Shown here in pieces: positions 1-9,596 of a stretch of DNA of 64,000 bases (the stretch's first letter is position 1; every line of letters begins with the position of its first letter). The stretch is from Bradyrhizobium sp. PSBB068 (GTDB lineage: Bacteria; Pseudomonadota; Alphaproteobacteria; Rhizobiales; Xanthobacteraceae): contig CP069300.1 of the NCBI GenBank assembly GCA_016839165.1, forward strand, positions 3,782,001-3,846,000. The letters are read 5' to 3'. A model generated the notes under the pieces. The model did no database searches, was not told the origin of the DNA, and saw only the letters and a program-made list of their open reading frames with translations. The position numbers and the translations under genes were made by a program.

Positions 1-213
1 GACCTGCACCGAGAGCAGGCGCGGCTCGGGCACGCTGATGGTCGCAACCTGGTTGAGCGGCATATGCGAGCCGTAAGCCTCGACCTGGACCGGCTCCAGC
101 ATGGAGGCCGCGGCACGGCCGGTACGCAGGCCGCCGAGCTCGTGCTTGAGCGATTGTGTGGCGCCCTGCATGCGGCGCTTGACGTCGTTGATGTCAAAAC
201 CAGCTGCGGCCAT
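1..213 (-). CDS. frr: Ribosome recycling factor, N-terminal part (cut by window edge)
   Basis: Ribosome recycling factor acts with EF-G to split the post-termination ribosome in the cytoplasm. Only the first 71 codons are in the window; the gene continues beyond base 1. The visible protein starts [18 protein letters not shown] and contains the family pattern [14 protein letters not shown] followed by [16 protein letters not shown], typical of the RRF N-terminal helix and hinge. The start at 213 is preceded by GGGAGA about six bases upstream. It lies 72 bases downstream of pyrH on the same strand, in the usual rpsB-tsf-pyrH-frr order. Confidence 0.95.
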   Translation of the reverse strand, partial: MAAAGFDINDVKRRMQGATQSLKHELGGLRTGRAAASMLEPVQVEAYGSHMPLNQVATISVPEPRLLSVQV

Positions 214-285
214 GACGTTCTCCCTTCATTAGAAACCGGCTGTCGACGTCCTCGGGTCCAAAATCTGGACCCGGAGGCGCGGCAA

Positions 286-1002
286 TCAGCCGGCGACGAC
301 CGTGCCGTGTCCGGACCCGCGCAGAATCGCACCGATCGAACCGGGCTCCGCGATCGAGAACACGATGATAGGCAGCGACGTCTCGCGGGCAAGCGCGAAA
401 GCGGTCGCGTCCATGACCTTGTAGCCGCCCTCGATCGCCTGCGAATGGGTCAGGCGGTCGAAGCGCTTGGCTTTGGGGTCCTTCTTCGGATCGGCGTTAT
501 AGACGCCGTCGACATTGGTGGCCTTCAGCACCGCCTGCGCCCCGATCTCGGCCGCGCGCAGCACGGCGGTGGTATCGGTGGTGAAGAACGGGTTGCCGGT
601 TCCACCGCCGAGCAGGACGATGCGTCCCTCGGCGAGATATTTGTGCGTCGCACTACGGGTGAACAGCTCGGAAATCTCCGGCATCACGAATGCCGACAAG
701 GTCCGCGCCGGCGTCCCCTTGCGCTCGATTGCCGCCTCGAGTGCGAGGCAGTTCATCATGGTCGCAAGCATGCCCATGGTGTCGCCGGTCGGCCGCGATA
801 CGCCGCGCGAGGACACCTCGACGCCGCGCACGATATTGCCACCGCCGATCACGACGGCGACCTCGATGCCGAGCTTGCGCGCCGCGATCAGGTCGTCCGC
901 GACGCGATCGACCGTCGGTTGATCGATACCGAAGCCGTGGGAGCCGGCCAGATATTCGCCGGACAGCTTGATCACCACGCGACGATAGATCGGCTCGGCC
1001 AT
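286..1002 (-). CDS. pyrH: UMP kinase
   Basis: Uridylate kinase phosphorylates UMP to UDP in pyrimidine nucleotide synthesis; bacterial PyrH is a hexamer of the amino-acid-kinase fold. The 238-residue product begins [20 protein letters not shown] and carries the glycine-rich [11 protein letters not shown] loop, the [14 protein letters not shown] segment and the [15 protein letters not shown] nucleotide-binding region. The open frame extends 15 codons further upstream, but the ATG at 1002 gives the usual N-terminus and length. It lies between tsf and frr, 70 bases after tsf. Confidence 0.97.
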   Translation of the reverse strand: MAEPIYRRVVIKLSGEYLAGSHGFGIDQPTVDRVADDLIAARKLGIEVAVVIGGGNIVRGVEVSSRGVSRPTGDTMGMLATMMNCLALEAAIERKGTPARTLSAFVMPEISELFTRSATHKYLAEGRIVLLGGGTGNPFFTTDTTAVLRAAEIGAQAVLKATNVDGVYNADPKKDPKAKRFDRLTHSQAIEGGYKVMDATAFALARETSLPIIVFSIAEPGSIGAILRGSGHGTVVAG

Positions 1003-1072
1003 GATGCGATCGCTTTCTTGTCCCGCGCAGGCAGGCCTCCGGCGCAACGCGCCGGACGCCGGGTGTCAGCGG

Positions 1073-1996
1073 TTACTTCTTGCCGCTGGCGGCTGCGACT
1101 TCAGCGGCGAAGTCGCTTTCCTGCTTCTCGATTCCCTCGCCGAGAGCATAGTTCACAAAGCCGGCGATTTTGATCGGCCCGCCGACCTTACCCTCAGCTT
1201 CCTTCACCGCCTGGGCAACCGACTTGCCGCTGTCGTGGATGAAGGCCTGATCGAGGAGGCAAACCTCCTTGTAATAGGTCTTCAGGCCGGAATCGACGAT
1301 CTTCTCGATGACGTTCTCCGGCTTGCCCTGCTGGCGGTACTTGTCGGCCAGCACGTCCTTCTCGCGCTTGACGGTCTCCGGATCGAGCCCGGCAGGGTCG
1401 AGCGCCAGCGGCTTCGCCGCCGCGACATGCATGGCGAGCTGGCGGCCGAGCACGGCGAGCTCGTCGGTCTTGCCGGGGGACTCCAGCGCCACGATGACGC
1501 CGATCTTGCCGGCGCCCTCGATCACGGCGTTGTGGACGTAGCTCGACACCACGCCCTGGCTCACCTCGAGCGAAGCGGCGCGGCGCAGCGACATGTTCTC
1601 GCCGATGGTCGCGATCGCGTCCGAGATCGCCCGCTCCACGGTGAAGTCGCCAACCTTGGCGGCCTTGATGGCCTCGACGTCGGAGCCGTGCTTCAGCGCG
1701 ACCTGAGCAATCATCTTGACCAGGCCCTGGAACTGCTCGTTGCGCGCGACGAAGTCGGTCTCCGAATTGACCTCGACCAGCACGCCCTTGGTGCCGGCGG
1801 TCAGCGCGCCGATCAGGCCTTCGGCCGCGACGCGACCGGCCTTCTTGGCAGCCTTGGACAGGCCCTTCTTGCGCAGCCAGTCCTGCGCCGCCGTCATGTC
1901 GCCGTCGGTCTCGGTCAACGCCGCCTTGCAATCCATCATGCCCGCGCCGGTCGACTCGCGGAGTTCCTTGACCATTGCTGCAGAGATCGTTGCCAT
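1073..1996 (-). CDS. tsf: Elongation factor Ts
   Basis: EF-Ts is the guanine nucleotide exchange factor of EF-Tu. The 307-residue protein has the N-terminal UBA-like region with [19 protein letters not shown] and the conserved core [16 protein letters not shown] (about residues 75-90), which contacts EF-Tu. Length matches alphaproteobacterial EF-Ts. It follows rpsB after a 127-base spacer containing a strong hairpin (2091-2109), so its expression relative to rpsB may be set by attenuation or processing. Confidence 0.97.
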   Translation of the reverse strand: MATISAAMVKELRESTGAGMMDCKAALTETDGDMTAAQDWLRKKGLSKAAKKAGRVAAEGLIGALTAGTKGVLVEVNSETDFVARNEQFQGLVKMIAQVALKHGSDVEAIKAAKVGDFTVERAISDAIATIGENMSLRRAASLEVSQGVVSSYVHNAVIEGAGKIGVIVALESPGKTDELAVLGRQLAMHVAAAKPLALDPAGLDPETVKREKDVLADKYRQQGKPENVIEKIVDSGLKTYYKEVCLLDQAFIHDSGKSVAQAVKEAEGKVGGPIKIAGFVNYALGEGIEKQESDFAAEVAAASGKK

Positions 1997-2090
1997 CGTT
2001 CCATGTCCTTCTTGCCTGTACAGAAACCGCGGCGCCCGATGGCGCCGCTGTCAGCGACAGGAAAATCGTTGTTCGTGGAATAGAAGCGGC

Positions 2091-2109
2091 GGCCGGGTCA
2101 GACCCGGCC
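2091..2109 (-). other. Hairpin in the rpsB-tsf spacer
   Basis: A perfect inverted repeat, GGCCGGGT / ACCCGGCC with a three-base loop, lies 15 bases beyond the rpsB stop and about 95 bases before tsf. It is not followed by a T-run on the minus strand, so it does not look like a full intrinsic terminator. An attenuator or RNA-processing/stability element is inferred. Confidence 0.5.
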
Positions 2110-2123
2110 ACGCCGCGTAACTG

Positions 2124-3116
2124 TTATTCCGCTTCGGCGAGCGTCTTGGCCTGGGCAACCCAGGCGTCGGCACGGCTCGGCAGACCGACTTCTTCGCCGA
2201 TCTTGTGCGCGGTGTCGTGATCGAGCTCGGCGAGCTGCCAGTAGTGGAAGATGCCGAGGTCGTTGAGCTTCTTCTCGATCGCACCGGACACGCCGGTGAG
2301 CTTCTTGAGATTGTCGGCGGTGCCACGCGGACCGGCCAGCCCCTGGAAGCCGGACGGCGCAGCGGCCGGAAGGTCTTCCTGGATCGGAGCGGCCGAAGCG
2401 CCGATGTCGATTCCGGAATCGCCCTGTGCGCGCGAGATGCCGTCGATGGCAGCGCGCGCCACGAGGTCGCAATACAGCGAGATCGCGCGGCCGGCGTCGT
2501 CATTACCCGGCACCACATAGGTGATGCCCTTCGGGTCCGAATTGGTGTCGACGATCGCGGCGACCGGGATGTTGAGCCGCTGGGCTTCCTGGATCGCGAT
2601 GTCTTCCTTGTTGGTGTCGATCACGAAGATCATGTCGGGAAGACCGCCCATGTCCTTGATCCCGCCGAGCGAACGGTCGAGCTTGTCGCGCTCGCGCTGC
2701 AGCGTCAGCCGCTCCTTCTTGGTGTAGGAGTTGGCTTCGCCGGACGACAGCACGTCGTCGAGATGGCGCAGGCGCTTGATCGAGGCCGAGATCGTCTTCC
2801 AGTTGGTCAGCGTGCCGCCGAGCCAGCGCGAATTGACGAAGTACTGGGCCGAACGCTTGGCAGCGTCGGCGACGCCGTCCTGAGCCGAGCGCTTGGTGCC
2901 GACGAACAGGATGCGGCCGCCCTTGGCGACGGTATCGCTGACCGCCTGCAGGGCACGATGCAGCATCGGCACGGTCTGCGCGAGGTCGATGATGTGGATG
3001 TTGTTGCGGGCGCCGAAGATGTAATCCTGCATCTTCGGATTCCAGCGGTGGGCCTGGTGGCCAAAGTGAACGCCAGCTTCAAGCAACTGACGCATAGAAA
3101 AATCGGGTAGCGACAT
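2124..3116 (-). CDS. rpsB: 30S ribosomal protein S2
   Basis: S2 is a small-subunit ribosomal protein that binds 16S rRNA with S1. The 330-residue product starts [20 protein letters not shown] and has the S2 signatures [25 protein letters not shown] and [12 protein letters not shown]. It is longer than the E. coli protein: roughly the last 90 residues form an extension ending in a helix-hairpin-helix-like region ([18 protein letters not shown]), as is usual in this order. The start at 3116 is chosen over an upstream in-frame ATG at 3254 because homology begins here. Confidence 0.97.
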   Translation of the reverse strand: MSLPDFSMRQLLEAGVHFGHQAHRWNPKMQDYIFGARNNIHIIDLAQTVPMLHRALQAVSDTVAKGGRILFVGTKRSAQDGVADAAKRSAQYFVNSRWLGGTLTNWKTISASIKRLRHLDDVLSSGEANSYTKKERLTLQRERDKLDRSLGGIKDMGGLPDMIFVIDTNKEDIAIQEAQRLNIPVAAIVDTNSDPKGITYVVPGNDDAGRAISLYCDLVARAAIDGISRAQGDSGIDIGASAAPIQEDLPAAAPSGFQGLAGPRGTADNLKKLTGVSGAIEKKLNDLGIFHYWQLAELDHDTAHKIGEEVGLPSRADAWVAQAKTLAEAE

Positions 3117-3220
3117 AGTGATAATTCTCCGGTTGGTTCCTCCGGAAACGTGTGAGCAGACGAGCCTTATGGCCCGGCTGCCACCGGACGGCCTTTTGAG
3201 CCATGTTTCCGTGTGAGATG
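3117..3220 (-). promoter_or_regulatory. Long rpsB leader with possible secondary structure
   Basis: About 100 untranslated bases separate the predicted transcription start from the rpsB ATG. The leader contains complementary segments (CGGAAAC at 3143-3149 and GTTTCCG at 3205-3211, plus-strand coordinates) that could close a large stem. Each is followed by a copy of GTGTGAG on the plus strand (3150-3156 and 3211-3217). In other bacteria S2 represses its own operon through the rpsB leader; that this leader does so here is inference. Confidence 0.35.
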
Positions 3221-3226
3221 GCGCGC

Positions 3227-3254
3227 TATATAGCCTGATTTGCGCCAGAAGCAA
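3227..3254 (-). promoter_or_regulatory. Predicted sigma-70 promoter of rpsB-tsf-pyrH-frr
   Basis: On the minus strand, TTGCTT (3254-3249) is separated by 16 bases from TATATA (3232-3227), a good match to a housekeeping promoter. It would start transcription near 3220. Confidence 0.6.
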
Positions 3255-3309
3255 GGAAATACGGCCGGTTACACCGGTCGGATGGACCCAAATCGAGCCG
3301 AAATGGCCC

Positions 3310-3837
3310 CTATTCGGCCAACCGCAGCTCCGCGATCGTGGTCCGGGCCGCGGAATCCTCCAAGGGCAGGAAATCGAGCGGGCCGGGATTCTTGTAGCCC
3401 GAGGTGATGGCTGTGCTCAGTGCAAGACCCAGCAGTCCGGTATTCGCTGACGATGCCAGGATGGCGCTCTTTCGCTCACTCATTCGAACCACATAGAAAT
3501 GGGTCTGACCTGACTGGATCGTGACGTCCCGCTGGGTCACACCGGGAAAGCCGGCTTCGCTCGCCGTAAACTGGTGTTGGCCCGCCGGACGATCGACATA
3601 GACGTAGGTTCCGGTCCTGAGGCCCTGGACCGGCGTACCGTCGAGCTGGAACTCAAACGCCCTGTCGACAATGTTGCCGAAATCCTTTTCCCGGAGCATT
3701 ACGATGCGCCCGTGTCCCGCCTTTGGCGGACCCACCTTCTGCGTCATCGCTGCATAGTCGAGCCCATTCCTCTGCGTCGTTTCACAGCCGCACAACAGCG
3801 CAGCCGCGGCCAACGCCACCATTCCCCGCCAGAACAT
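3310..3837 (-). CDS. Putative lipoprotein, DUF2846-like
   Basis: A 175-residue secreted protein of unknown function. It begins [21 protein letters not shown]: a short hydrophobic stretch ending in a lipobox (LLCGC), so the mature N-terminal Cys is probably lipidated and the protein membrane anchored. The body ([40 protein letters not shown]) resembles DUF2846-type proteins, small beta-rich domains. The ATG at 3837 is preferred over the one at 3867 because GGGGG lies just upstream and it gives a clean signal peptide. It ends 56 bases before the rpsB promoter and stands alone. Confidence 0.75.
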   Translation of the reverse strand: MFWRGMVALAAAALLCGCETTQRNGLDYAAMTQKVGPPKAGHGRIVMLREKDFGNIVDRAFEFQLDGTPVQGLRTGTYVYVDRPAGQHQFTASEAGFPGVTQRDVTIQSGQTHFYVVRMSERKSAILASSANTGLLGLALSTAITSGYKNPGPLDFLPLEDSAARTTIAELRLAE

Positions 3838-3952
3838 TCGACCCCCAAAACCAGCCCCGCACGACACTAAGCCGATACACCGTTAAGTTGCAACGGCTAA
3901 AGGCTTGGCAACGGTGGATCAACTGCCTCAGGAGGCAGGAGCGCGTGCGCGC

Positions 3953-6900
3953 CTATAGCGTCTGCACGTCGACGACGCCGGCGACGGCCTTGATCGCGCC
4001 GGCGATCTGCGGCGAGACCTTGTAGCGACCGGGCAGTTTCATCTCGACCTCGGTTTCGAGATCCAGCATCATCACAAGCGAGACGTCGCCGTCGGCGGCG
4101 CCTGCCGGCGGCGCGGCTGCCGGCGCAGGCTTGACCGCCGCCGGCTTTGCAGTGCCGCCGGGCGCGGCCACGGCCTCCGGCATGTTGAGCCGGCGCGCGA
4201 TCGACTCCAATGGCTTGGTGTCGCGCACGAAGATGCGCAGGCCCTTTTGCGTCTTGGCCGCGGCGTGGTCCAGCGGCTCGGCGTGCAGCACCCTCGCCCG
4301 CACGTCCTCGCCCTGCAGCTCGGCGCCGAGTTGCAGCAGCACGGCCGCGCCCGGCTCCAGCACGTCACGGTACTGCGCGAGGCCCTCGGAGAATAGCACC
4401 GCCTCGAAATGGCCGGTCGGATCCGACAGGCCCATGATGCCCATCTTGTTGCCGGTCTTGGTGCGCCGCTCCATGCGCGACACCACGGTTGCCGCGACCT
4501 TGCCCGCGGTGGCGCCGGTTTTTACCGCGCGTGAGAATTCCGCCCAGGACTGTACGCGAAGCCGCTTCAGTGCAGTGGCGTAGTCGTCGAGCGGATGGCC
4601 CGACAGGAAGAACCCGATCGCATCATATTCACGCCGCAGCCGGTCCGCCGGCAGCCAGGGCTCGACCTGCGGCAGGATGATGCTGGGCGCGTCCGGCGCG
4701 CTGCCGAACATGTCGTTCTGGCCCGAGGTCGCCGCCTCGTGGCTGCGCTGGCAGGCGGCGAGGATCGCATCGGCGCCTGCGAACACCCGCGCGCGATTGC
4801 GCTCCAGCGTGTCGAAGGCGCCGGCGGCCGCGAGACTCTCGATGATCCGCTTGTTGACCGCACGCGGGCTGACCCGCGCGGCGAAATCGGCGAGCGAGGT
4901 GAAGGCGCCCTTCTTGTTGCGCTCCTCGATGATCTGCTCGACCGCCTGGATGCCGACGCCCTTCAGCGCCGCGAGTGCGTAGTAGATCGTATTTTCGCTG
5001 ACCTCGAAGGTGGCGCCGGACCGGTTGATGTTGGGCGCCTCGACCTTGATGCCGAGCCGCTGCGCCTCGGAACGGAATTCGGAGAGCTTGTCGGTGTTGT
5101 TGAGTTCGAGCGTCATCGACGCCGCGAGGAACTCGACCGGGAAATGCGCCTTCATGTAGGCGGTGTGGTACGACACCAGCGCATAGGCCGCCGCATGGCT
5201 CTTGTTGAAGCCGTAGTCGGCGAACTTGGCGAGCAGCTCGAAGATCGTCTCCGCCTGGCCCTTGCCGACGCCGTTCTTCATTGCGCCGGCGACGAAGATG
5301 TCGCGCTGCTTGTCCATCTCGGCGCGGATCTTCTTGCCCATCGCGCGGCGCAGCAGGTCGGCCTGGCCGAGCGAATAGCCCGCCATCTGCTGCGCGATCT
5401 GCATCACCTGTTCCTGATAGATGATGACGCCGAAGGTCTCCTTCAGGATCGGCTCCAGGATCGGATGCAGATATTCCGGCTCCTCGTCGCCGTGCTTGCG
5501 CGCGCAATAGGTCGGGATGTTCGCCATCGGGCCCGGGCGATACAGCGCCACCAGCGCGATGATGTCCTCGAAGCGGTCCGGCCGCATGTCGATCAGCGCC
5601 CGCCGCATGCCCTGGCTTTCCACCTGGAACACGCCGACCACATCGCCCCGCGCGAGCATCTGGTAACTCGCCGCATCGTCGATCGGCAGCGTGGCGAGAT
5701 CGACATGGACGTCGCGCTGCTTGAGCAGCTTCACCGCGACGTCGAGCACCGTCAGCGTCTTCAGGCCGAGGAAGTCGAACTTCACGAGGCCCGCAGGCTC
5801 GACCCATTTCATGTTGAATTGGGTGACCGGCATGTCCGATTTCGGATCGCGGTACATCGGCACCAGCTCGCTGAGCGGCCGGTCGCCGATCACGATGCCG
5901 GCGGCGTGGGTCGAGGCGTGCCGCGTCAGGCCCTCGAGGCGCTGCGCGATGTCGAAGGCGCGCGCCACCACCGGATCCTCGTCGCGGAACGCCTGCAGCT
6001 TCGGTTCGCCTTCAATCGCCTGCGCCAGCGTCACGGGAGCGGCGGGATTCTGCGGCACCAGCTTGGTCAGCTTGTCGACCTGCCCGTACGGCATCTGCAG
6101 CACGCGCCCGACGTCGCGCAGCACGCCGCGCGCCTGCAGCGTTCCGAAGGTGATGATCTGCGCCACCTGGTCGCGGCCGTAGCGCTCCTGCACGTACTGG
6201 ATCACCTCGCCGCGGCGGTCCTGGCAGAAGTCGATGTCGAAGTCCGGCATCGAGACGCGTTCCGGATTGAGGAAGCGCTCGAACAGCAACGCAAAGCGCA
6301 TCGGGTCGAGGTCGGTGATGGTCAGCACCCAGGCGACCAGCGAGCCCGCACCCGAGCCGCGGCCCGGTCCGACCGGAATGCCCTGCGCCTTCGCCCATTT
6401 GATGAAGTCCGACACGATCAGAAAGTAGCCCGCGTATTTCATGCGGGTGATGACGTCGAGCTCGAAGGCAAGCCGCTTGCTGTAATCCTCCTCCGTCATG
6501 CCCGGCGAGAGACCGTGCACCCGCAGGCGGTTGGCGAGCCCTTCCTCGGCCTGTCGCTTCAGCTCGGCGGCTTCGTCGGCGGCGGCGTCGGAACTCTGTG
6601 CGGCTCCGACGGTGAAGAACGGCAGGATCGGCTTGCGGGTCTTGGGCCGGAACGAGCAGCGCTCGGCGATCTCCACCGTCGAGGCCAGCGCTTCCGGAAT
6701 ATCGGCGAACAGCACCGCCATTTCAGCGCGGGTCTTGAAGCGGTGATCCGGGGTCAATTGCTCGCGGTTGGTCTCGGCGATCAGATGGCCGCCGGCGATG
6801 CACAGCAACGCGTCGTGCGATTCGTAGTCGTCAGTGCTCGCGAAATACGGCTCGTTGGTCGCGACCAGCGGCAGGCCCTTCGCATAGGCAAGATCAATCA

Positions 6901-7480
6901 GGCCGCCCTCGGTGCGGCGCTCCTTGTCGACGCCGTGGCGCTGCAATTCGATATAGAGGCGGTCGCCGAACAGGCTGGCCAGACGTTCGCAGCGGGTGGC
7001 CGCCAGCGTCGCCTGCTCGGCGCGCAGCGCCAGCGCGATCGGCCCGTCGGGCCCGCCGGTCAGCGCGATCAGGTCGTCGGCGGCGTCGGTGAGCCAGTCG
7101 AGCTTGATGTGCGGTGTCTGGTTCACCGGCGTCTCCAGGAACGCCCGCGAGTTCAGCCGCATCAGGTTCTGGTATCCGCGCTCGCGTGCCGCCAGCAGCA
7201 CGATTCGCGTGGGTCCGGTCGTCGCCAGGATGCTTCGCGTATTGGGGTCGACGTCGCCGAAATCCACCGCAACCTCACAGCCGACGATCGGCTGGATGCC
7301 GTAGCCGGCCATCTTGTCGGAGAATTCCAGCGCCCCGAACATGTTGTCGGTGTCGGTCAGCGCCAGCGCCGGCTGGCGGTCGGCCTTTGCAAGCTCGCCG
7401 AGCTTGGCGATCTTGATCGAGCCCTTCAGCAGCGAATAGGCGGAATGGACGTGAAGATGAACGAATCCGGCATTCGGCAT
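3953..7480 (-). CDS. dnaE: DNA polymerase III subunit alpha
   Basis: Replicative C-family DNA polymerase (1175 residues). Order of domains: PHP domain with HLHVHSAYSLL at residues 8-18; polymerase palm with PDFDIDFCQDRRGE (residues 412-425) and KFDFLGLKT (about 566-574), which supply the catalytic aspartates; fingers; helix-hairpin-helix region (LKGVGIQAVEQI); OB fold near the C-terminus; then an Ala/Pro-rich linker (about 1110-1140) and a final beta-rich tail. Length and motifs fit DnaE1 rather than the error-prone DnaE2. It is monocistronic by spacing (115 bases to the next gene). Confidence 0.97.
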   Translation of the reverse strand: MPNAGFVHLHVHSAYSLLKGSIKIAKLGELAKADRQPALALTDTDNMFGALEFSDKMAGYGIQPIVGCEVAVDFGDVDPNTRSILATTGPTRIVLLAARERGYQNLMRLNSRAFLETPVNQTPHIKLDWLTDAADDLIALTGGPDGPIALALRAEQATLAATRCERLASLFGDRLYIELQRHGVDKERRTEGGLIDLAYAKGLPLVATNEPYFASTDDYESHDALLCIAGGHLIAETNREQLTPDHRFKTRAEMAVLFADIPEALASTVEIAERCSFRPKTRKPILPFFTVGAAQSSDAAADEAAELKRQAEEGLANRLRVHGLSPGMTEEDYSKRLAFELDVITRMKYAGYFLIVSDFIKWAKAQGIPVGPGRGSGAGSLVAWVLTITDLDPMRFALLFERFLNPERVSMPDFDIDFCQDRRGEVIQYVQERYGRDQVAQIITFGTLQARGVLRDVGRVLQMPYGQVDKLTKLVPQNPAAPVTLAQAIEGEPKLQAFRDEDPVVARAFDIAQRLEGLTRHASTHAAGIVIGDRPLSELVPMYRDPKSDMPVTQFNMKWVEPAGLVKFDFLGLKTLTVLDVAVKLLKQRDVHVDLATLPIDDAASYQMLARGDVVGVFQVESQGMRRALIDMRPDRFEDIIALVALYRPGPMANIPTYCARKHGDEEPEYLHPILEPILKETFGVIIYQEQVMQIAQQMAGYSLGQADLLRRAMGKKIRAEMDKQRDIFVAGAMKNGVGKGQAETIFELLAKFADYGFNKSHAAAYALVSYHTAYMKAHFPVEFLAASMTLELNNTDKLSEFRSEAQRLGIKVEAPNINRSGATFEVSENTIYYALAALKGVGIQAVEQIIEERNKKGAFTSLADFAARVSPRAVNKRIIESLAAAGAFDTLERNRARVFAGADAILAACQRSHEAATSGQNDMFGSAPDAPSIILPQVEPWLPADRLRREYDAIGFFLSGHPLDDYATALKRLRVQSWAEFSRAVKTGATAGKVAATVVSRMERRTKTGNKMGIMGLSDPTGHFEAVLFSEGLAQYRDVLEPGAAVLLQLGAELQGEDVRARVLHAEPLDHAAAKTQKGLRIFVRDTKPLESIARRLNMPEAVAAPGGTAKPAAVKPAPAAAPPAGAADGDVSLVMMLDLETEVEMKLPGRYKVSPQIAGAIKAVAGVVDVQTL

Positions 7481-7696
7481 GGCTGCTTACGGGATCTCTT
7501 TGGGCCAGGGTGGCGCGAGTGCCAAAGCCGGAACTCGACAGCATCAGACCCGACTCGCGCCCCCATCGTGGAGCCTGGACCCTGCCAAGTCCACGCCGAA
7601 CGCGGCGTGGCGGCAGGTCGTCCCGCTTATCCCCAAGGGGCATTGCAACGGAGCCACGAGGGGCCAGCCATGCCCCTGTCTCCAAGGGGATATTCT

Positions 7697-7795
7697 TCAG
7701 AACTGGGTGATCAGCTGAGCCCAAACCGCGATCATACCGACGAACAGCGTGATCGATGCCAGCGCTGCAGCTTCCTGCACGAAAATCTTCAACAT
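7697..7795 (-). CDS. 32-residue membrane microprotein
   Basis: A very short ORF starting MLKIFVQEAAALASITLFVG and ending in AQLITQF. It is essentially a single transmembrane helix with a basic N-terminal residue and no other domain. The start at 7795 has a strong ribosome-binding site (CAGGGAGAGCGGCC before the ATG), which sets it apart from chance ORFs, while the upstream in-frame extension (to 7990) has no such site and no protein-like composition. Its function is unknown. It lies about 215 bases upstream of dnaE on the same strand. Confidence 0.6.
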   Translation of the reverse strand: MLKIFVQEAAALASITLFVGMIAVWAQLITQF

Positions 7796-8104
7796 GGCCG
7801 CTCTCCCTGAACTGGAACGTATGCAGAACATTGTTCCTTTTTTGTTCTCGGAGTCAAGCGAGGGCGCCGGTTCGGTCTGGAAAGTGATCCTGATAGTTAA
7901 TCTCGCGAGGTTGGCAGGCTTGGCAGGCCTGACGAGGCCGCTCATCGGCGGCAGGCGACTCAGCGGCTCATGACATTGAACCCCGTACAATTCCGGTACT
8001 CCGTGTGAGCAAAGGAACGCGCCCGGGCGAGGCCTAGGATCGAGGCGCTGAGTGCTCCGGCTTCAGCGTGAAATCTCGATCAATCGTCTCGCGGGAGCAT
8101 CGCA
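7796..8104. other. Intergenic region without recognised gene
   Basis: The bases between the divergent microprotein (7795) and the secreted protein (8105) hold no convincing ORF. It should contain both promoters, but no clear -35/-10 pair was identified. Confidence 0.5.
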
Positions 8105-8368
8105 ATGCCTCGTACCACCGCTACAGCACGACTTGCAGTCAACGCACTTGCGATCGCGGCGGTCGTTCTGACCATGACGCCCGCCAGCGCGGAAAAGACG
8201 TCCAAGCGACAGCAGGCCGTCGTCAAGCACATCAAGGCCGAATGCAAGGCGAAGGCGGCGCAGCAGGCCCAAGGCTATGGGTTTGTGGAACGCTGGCGCG
8301 CGTATTCGGACTGCATCAATGACGCATCCAAGGCCAACGCCGGGCTCGACTTCGCCGATTTCGACTAA
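8105..8368 (+). CDS. Small secreted protein of unknown function
   Basis: An 87-residue protein with an N-terminal signal peptide (ARLAVNALAIAAVVLTM, then PASA as likely cleavage site near residue 29). The mature part is about 58 residues, rich in Lys and Ala, with two cysteines (ECKAKAA and YSDCIND) that could form one disulfide. No family is recognised. GCGGGAGCATCGCA stands before the ATG and provides an SD-like GGGAG. It is transcribed alone, divergently from the microprotein. Confidence 0.65.
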   Translation: MPRTTATARLAVNALAIAAVVLTMTPASAEKTSKRQQAVVKHIKAECKAKAAQQAQGYGFVERWRAYSDCINDASKANAGLDFADFD

Positions 8369-8516
8369 CAGGCGCCCGGCCCTTCATCGGCAACAATTCC
8401 CGGCCTGCCTTGGCGGGCACGGGACAGTTCCGCCTGAGCAGTGAGGGCTCTCGCTCTCGGCTTCGGCCGGATCCCCGCCTTCCCTGCAATCATGGAGGAG
8501 CAGGCAGCAAGCCAAC

Positions 8517-8546
8517 AAAAAACCCCGGGCCGAAGCCCGGGGTTTT
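8517..8546 (-). terminator. Rho-independent terminator of the beta-barrel gene
   Basis: On the minus strand AACCCCGGGC-TTCG-GCCCGGGGTT is followed by a run of T. The 10-bp stem is perfect. It lies 27 bases past the stop of the gene at 8573-9307. The A-run on the other flank means it could also act in the plus direction. Confidence 0.9.
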
Positions 8547-8572
8547 CGATGTCGCTTGGATCAAGCGATCAA

Positions 8573-9307
8573 TCAGTACTTGGCAATGATCGGGCCACCG
8601 AACTTGTAGTTCAGACGGCCGAGGACCATGTCGGTGTCGCCACCGGTGTGGAAGCCAGCCACGCCGACACCAGCCGGGGTGACGAAGGTCGCGCCGTGGG
8701 TGTCTTCGAAGATGTGGTTGTATTCGACGCCGAGCGACCAGCCCTGCGAGAAGGCGAATTCGAGGCCAACGCCCACCGTCGGGCTCCAACGGGTGTCGTA
8801 GCCGGTCGAGGACGCCAGCGCGCCGCCCGGTGCCAGGAACTGGTAGTTGCGATCGGTGACCGCAGCACCGCCCTTGGCGTACAGCAGGACGTTGTTCCAG
8901 GCGTAGCCGATCTGACCGGTGAACAGGCCGAACGCGTCCGTCTTCGAGCGAACGGTGCCGCCCGGGACGAGCAGGTTGCCGGTGCTGCCCTTGAAGTCAG
9001 CCCAGTTGCCTTGAGCTTCCAGACCGAACACCCAGCCGCCGGCCTGCCAGCGGTAGCCGACCTGGCCACCGACGGTGCCGCCGTTGGCGTCGTAGCTGCC
9101 GGCGCTGCCGATGCCATCGACCGAACGGTTGTCGTGGCTCTGGCCCCAACCACCGTTGATACCGATGTAGAAGCCGGTCCAATCATAAACAGCGGAGACG
9201 ATCGGCGGCGGAGCCTTGGTGTAAGGGCGAGCCGCGAGGTCAGCCGCGGAAGCAGCCGTCGCGCTGAGCGCAATCATGCTGGCGGTGACAAGCAAAATCT
9301 TCTTCAT
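8573..9307 (-). CDS. Outer-membrane beta-barrel protein (Omp25/31-like)
   Basis: A 244-residue porin-like outer-membrane protein. It has a signal peptide (MKKILLVTASMIALSATAASA), a proline-rich start to the mature part (YTKAPPPI), then the family hallmark YDWTGFYIGINGGWG and alternating beta-strands with GYRW, GLEAQGNW, FGLFTGQIGYAW and SLGVEYNHIFEDTHG. It ends in a strand with a terminal aromatic (IIAKY). Such proteins are abundant structural barrels in Rhizobiales; no substrate can be inferred. The start at 9307 follows GGGAAAA; longer upstream frames lack a signal peptide. Confidence 0.9.
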   Translation of the reverse strand: MKKILLVTASMIALSATAASAADLAARPYTKAPPPIVSAVYDWTGFYIGINGGWGQSHDNRSVDGIGSAGSYDANGGTVGGQVGYRWQAGGWVFGLEAQGNWADFKGSTGNLLVPGGTVRSKTDAFGLFTGQIGYAWNNVLLYAKGGAAVTDRNYQFLAPGGALASSTGYDTRWSPTVGVGLEFAFSQGWSLGVEYNHIFEDTHGATFVTPAGVGVAGFHTGGDTDMVLGRLNYKFGGPIIAKY

Positions 9308-9596
9308 TTTTCCCGTTCCAACTTTGTCTACAGGCCCCCAAGGCCGCGAGACACCCTCATAGCAGCCCCCGGCGGAATTGCTGTAACTTCGCTGCAACAG
9401 GCAGGGCCAAACGACTTCGCTCAAATTTGAAGTTAATACTGTATTACATGCACTTCTTGGAACTTTTGCCACATAGCTGCCGCATAATTTTCACAATTCA
9501 AAATTGCTTGTACTGCGAGACGCAAGATCGTGTTGACCGGAACCAGCTTGTCCGATTTGGATCGTCGCCAACATCGAATCTTCGCAGCGACAAGGA

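Noticed and set aside
4595..7810. Long plus-strand open frame (about 1070 codons) opposite dnaE
   Set aside because: It is the codon-aligned complement of dnaE, rich in Arg/His/Asp, with no domain. Long antisense frames are expected in such GC-rich DNA.
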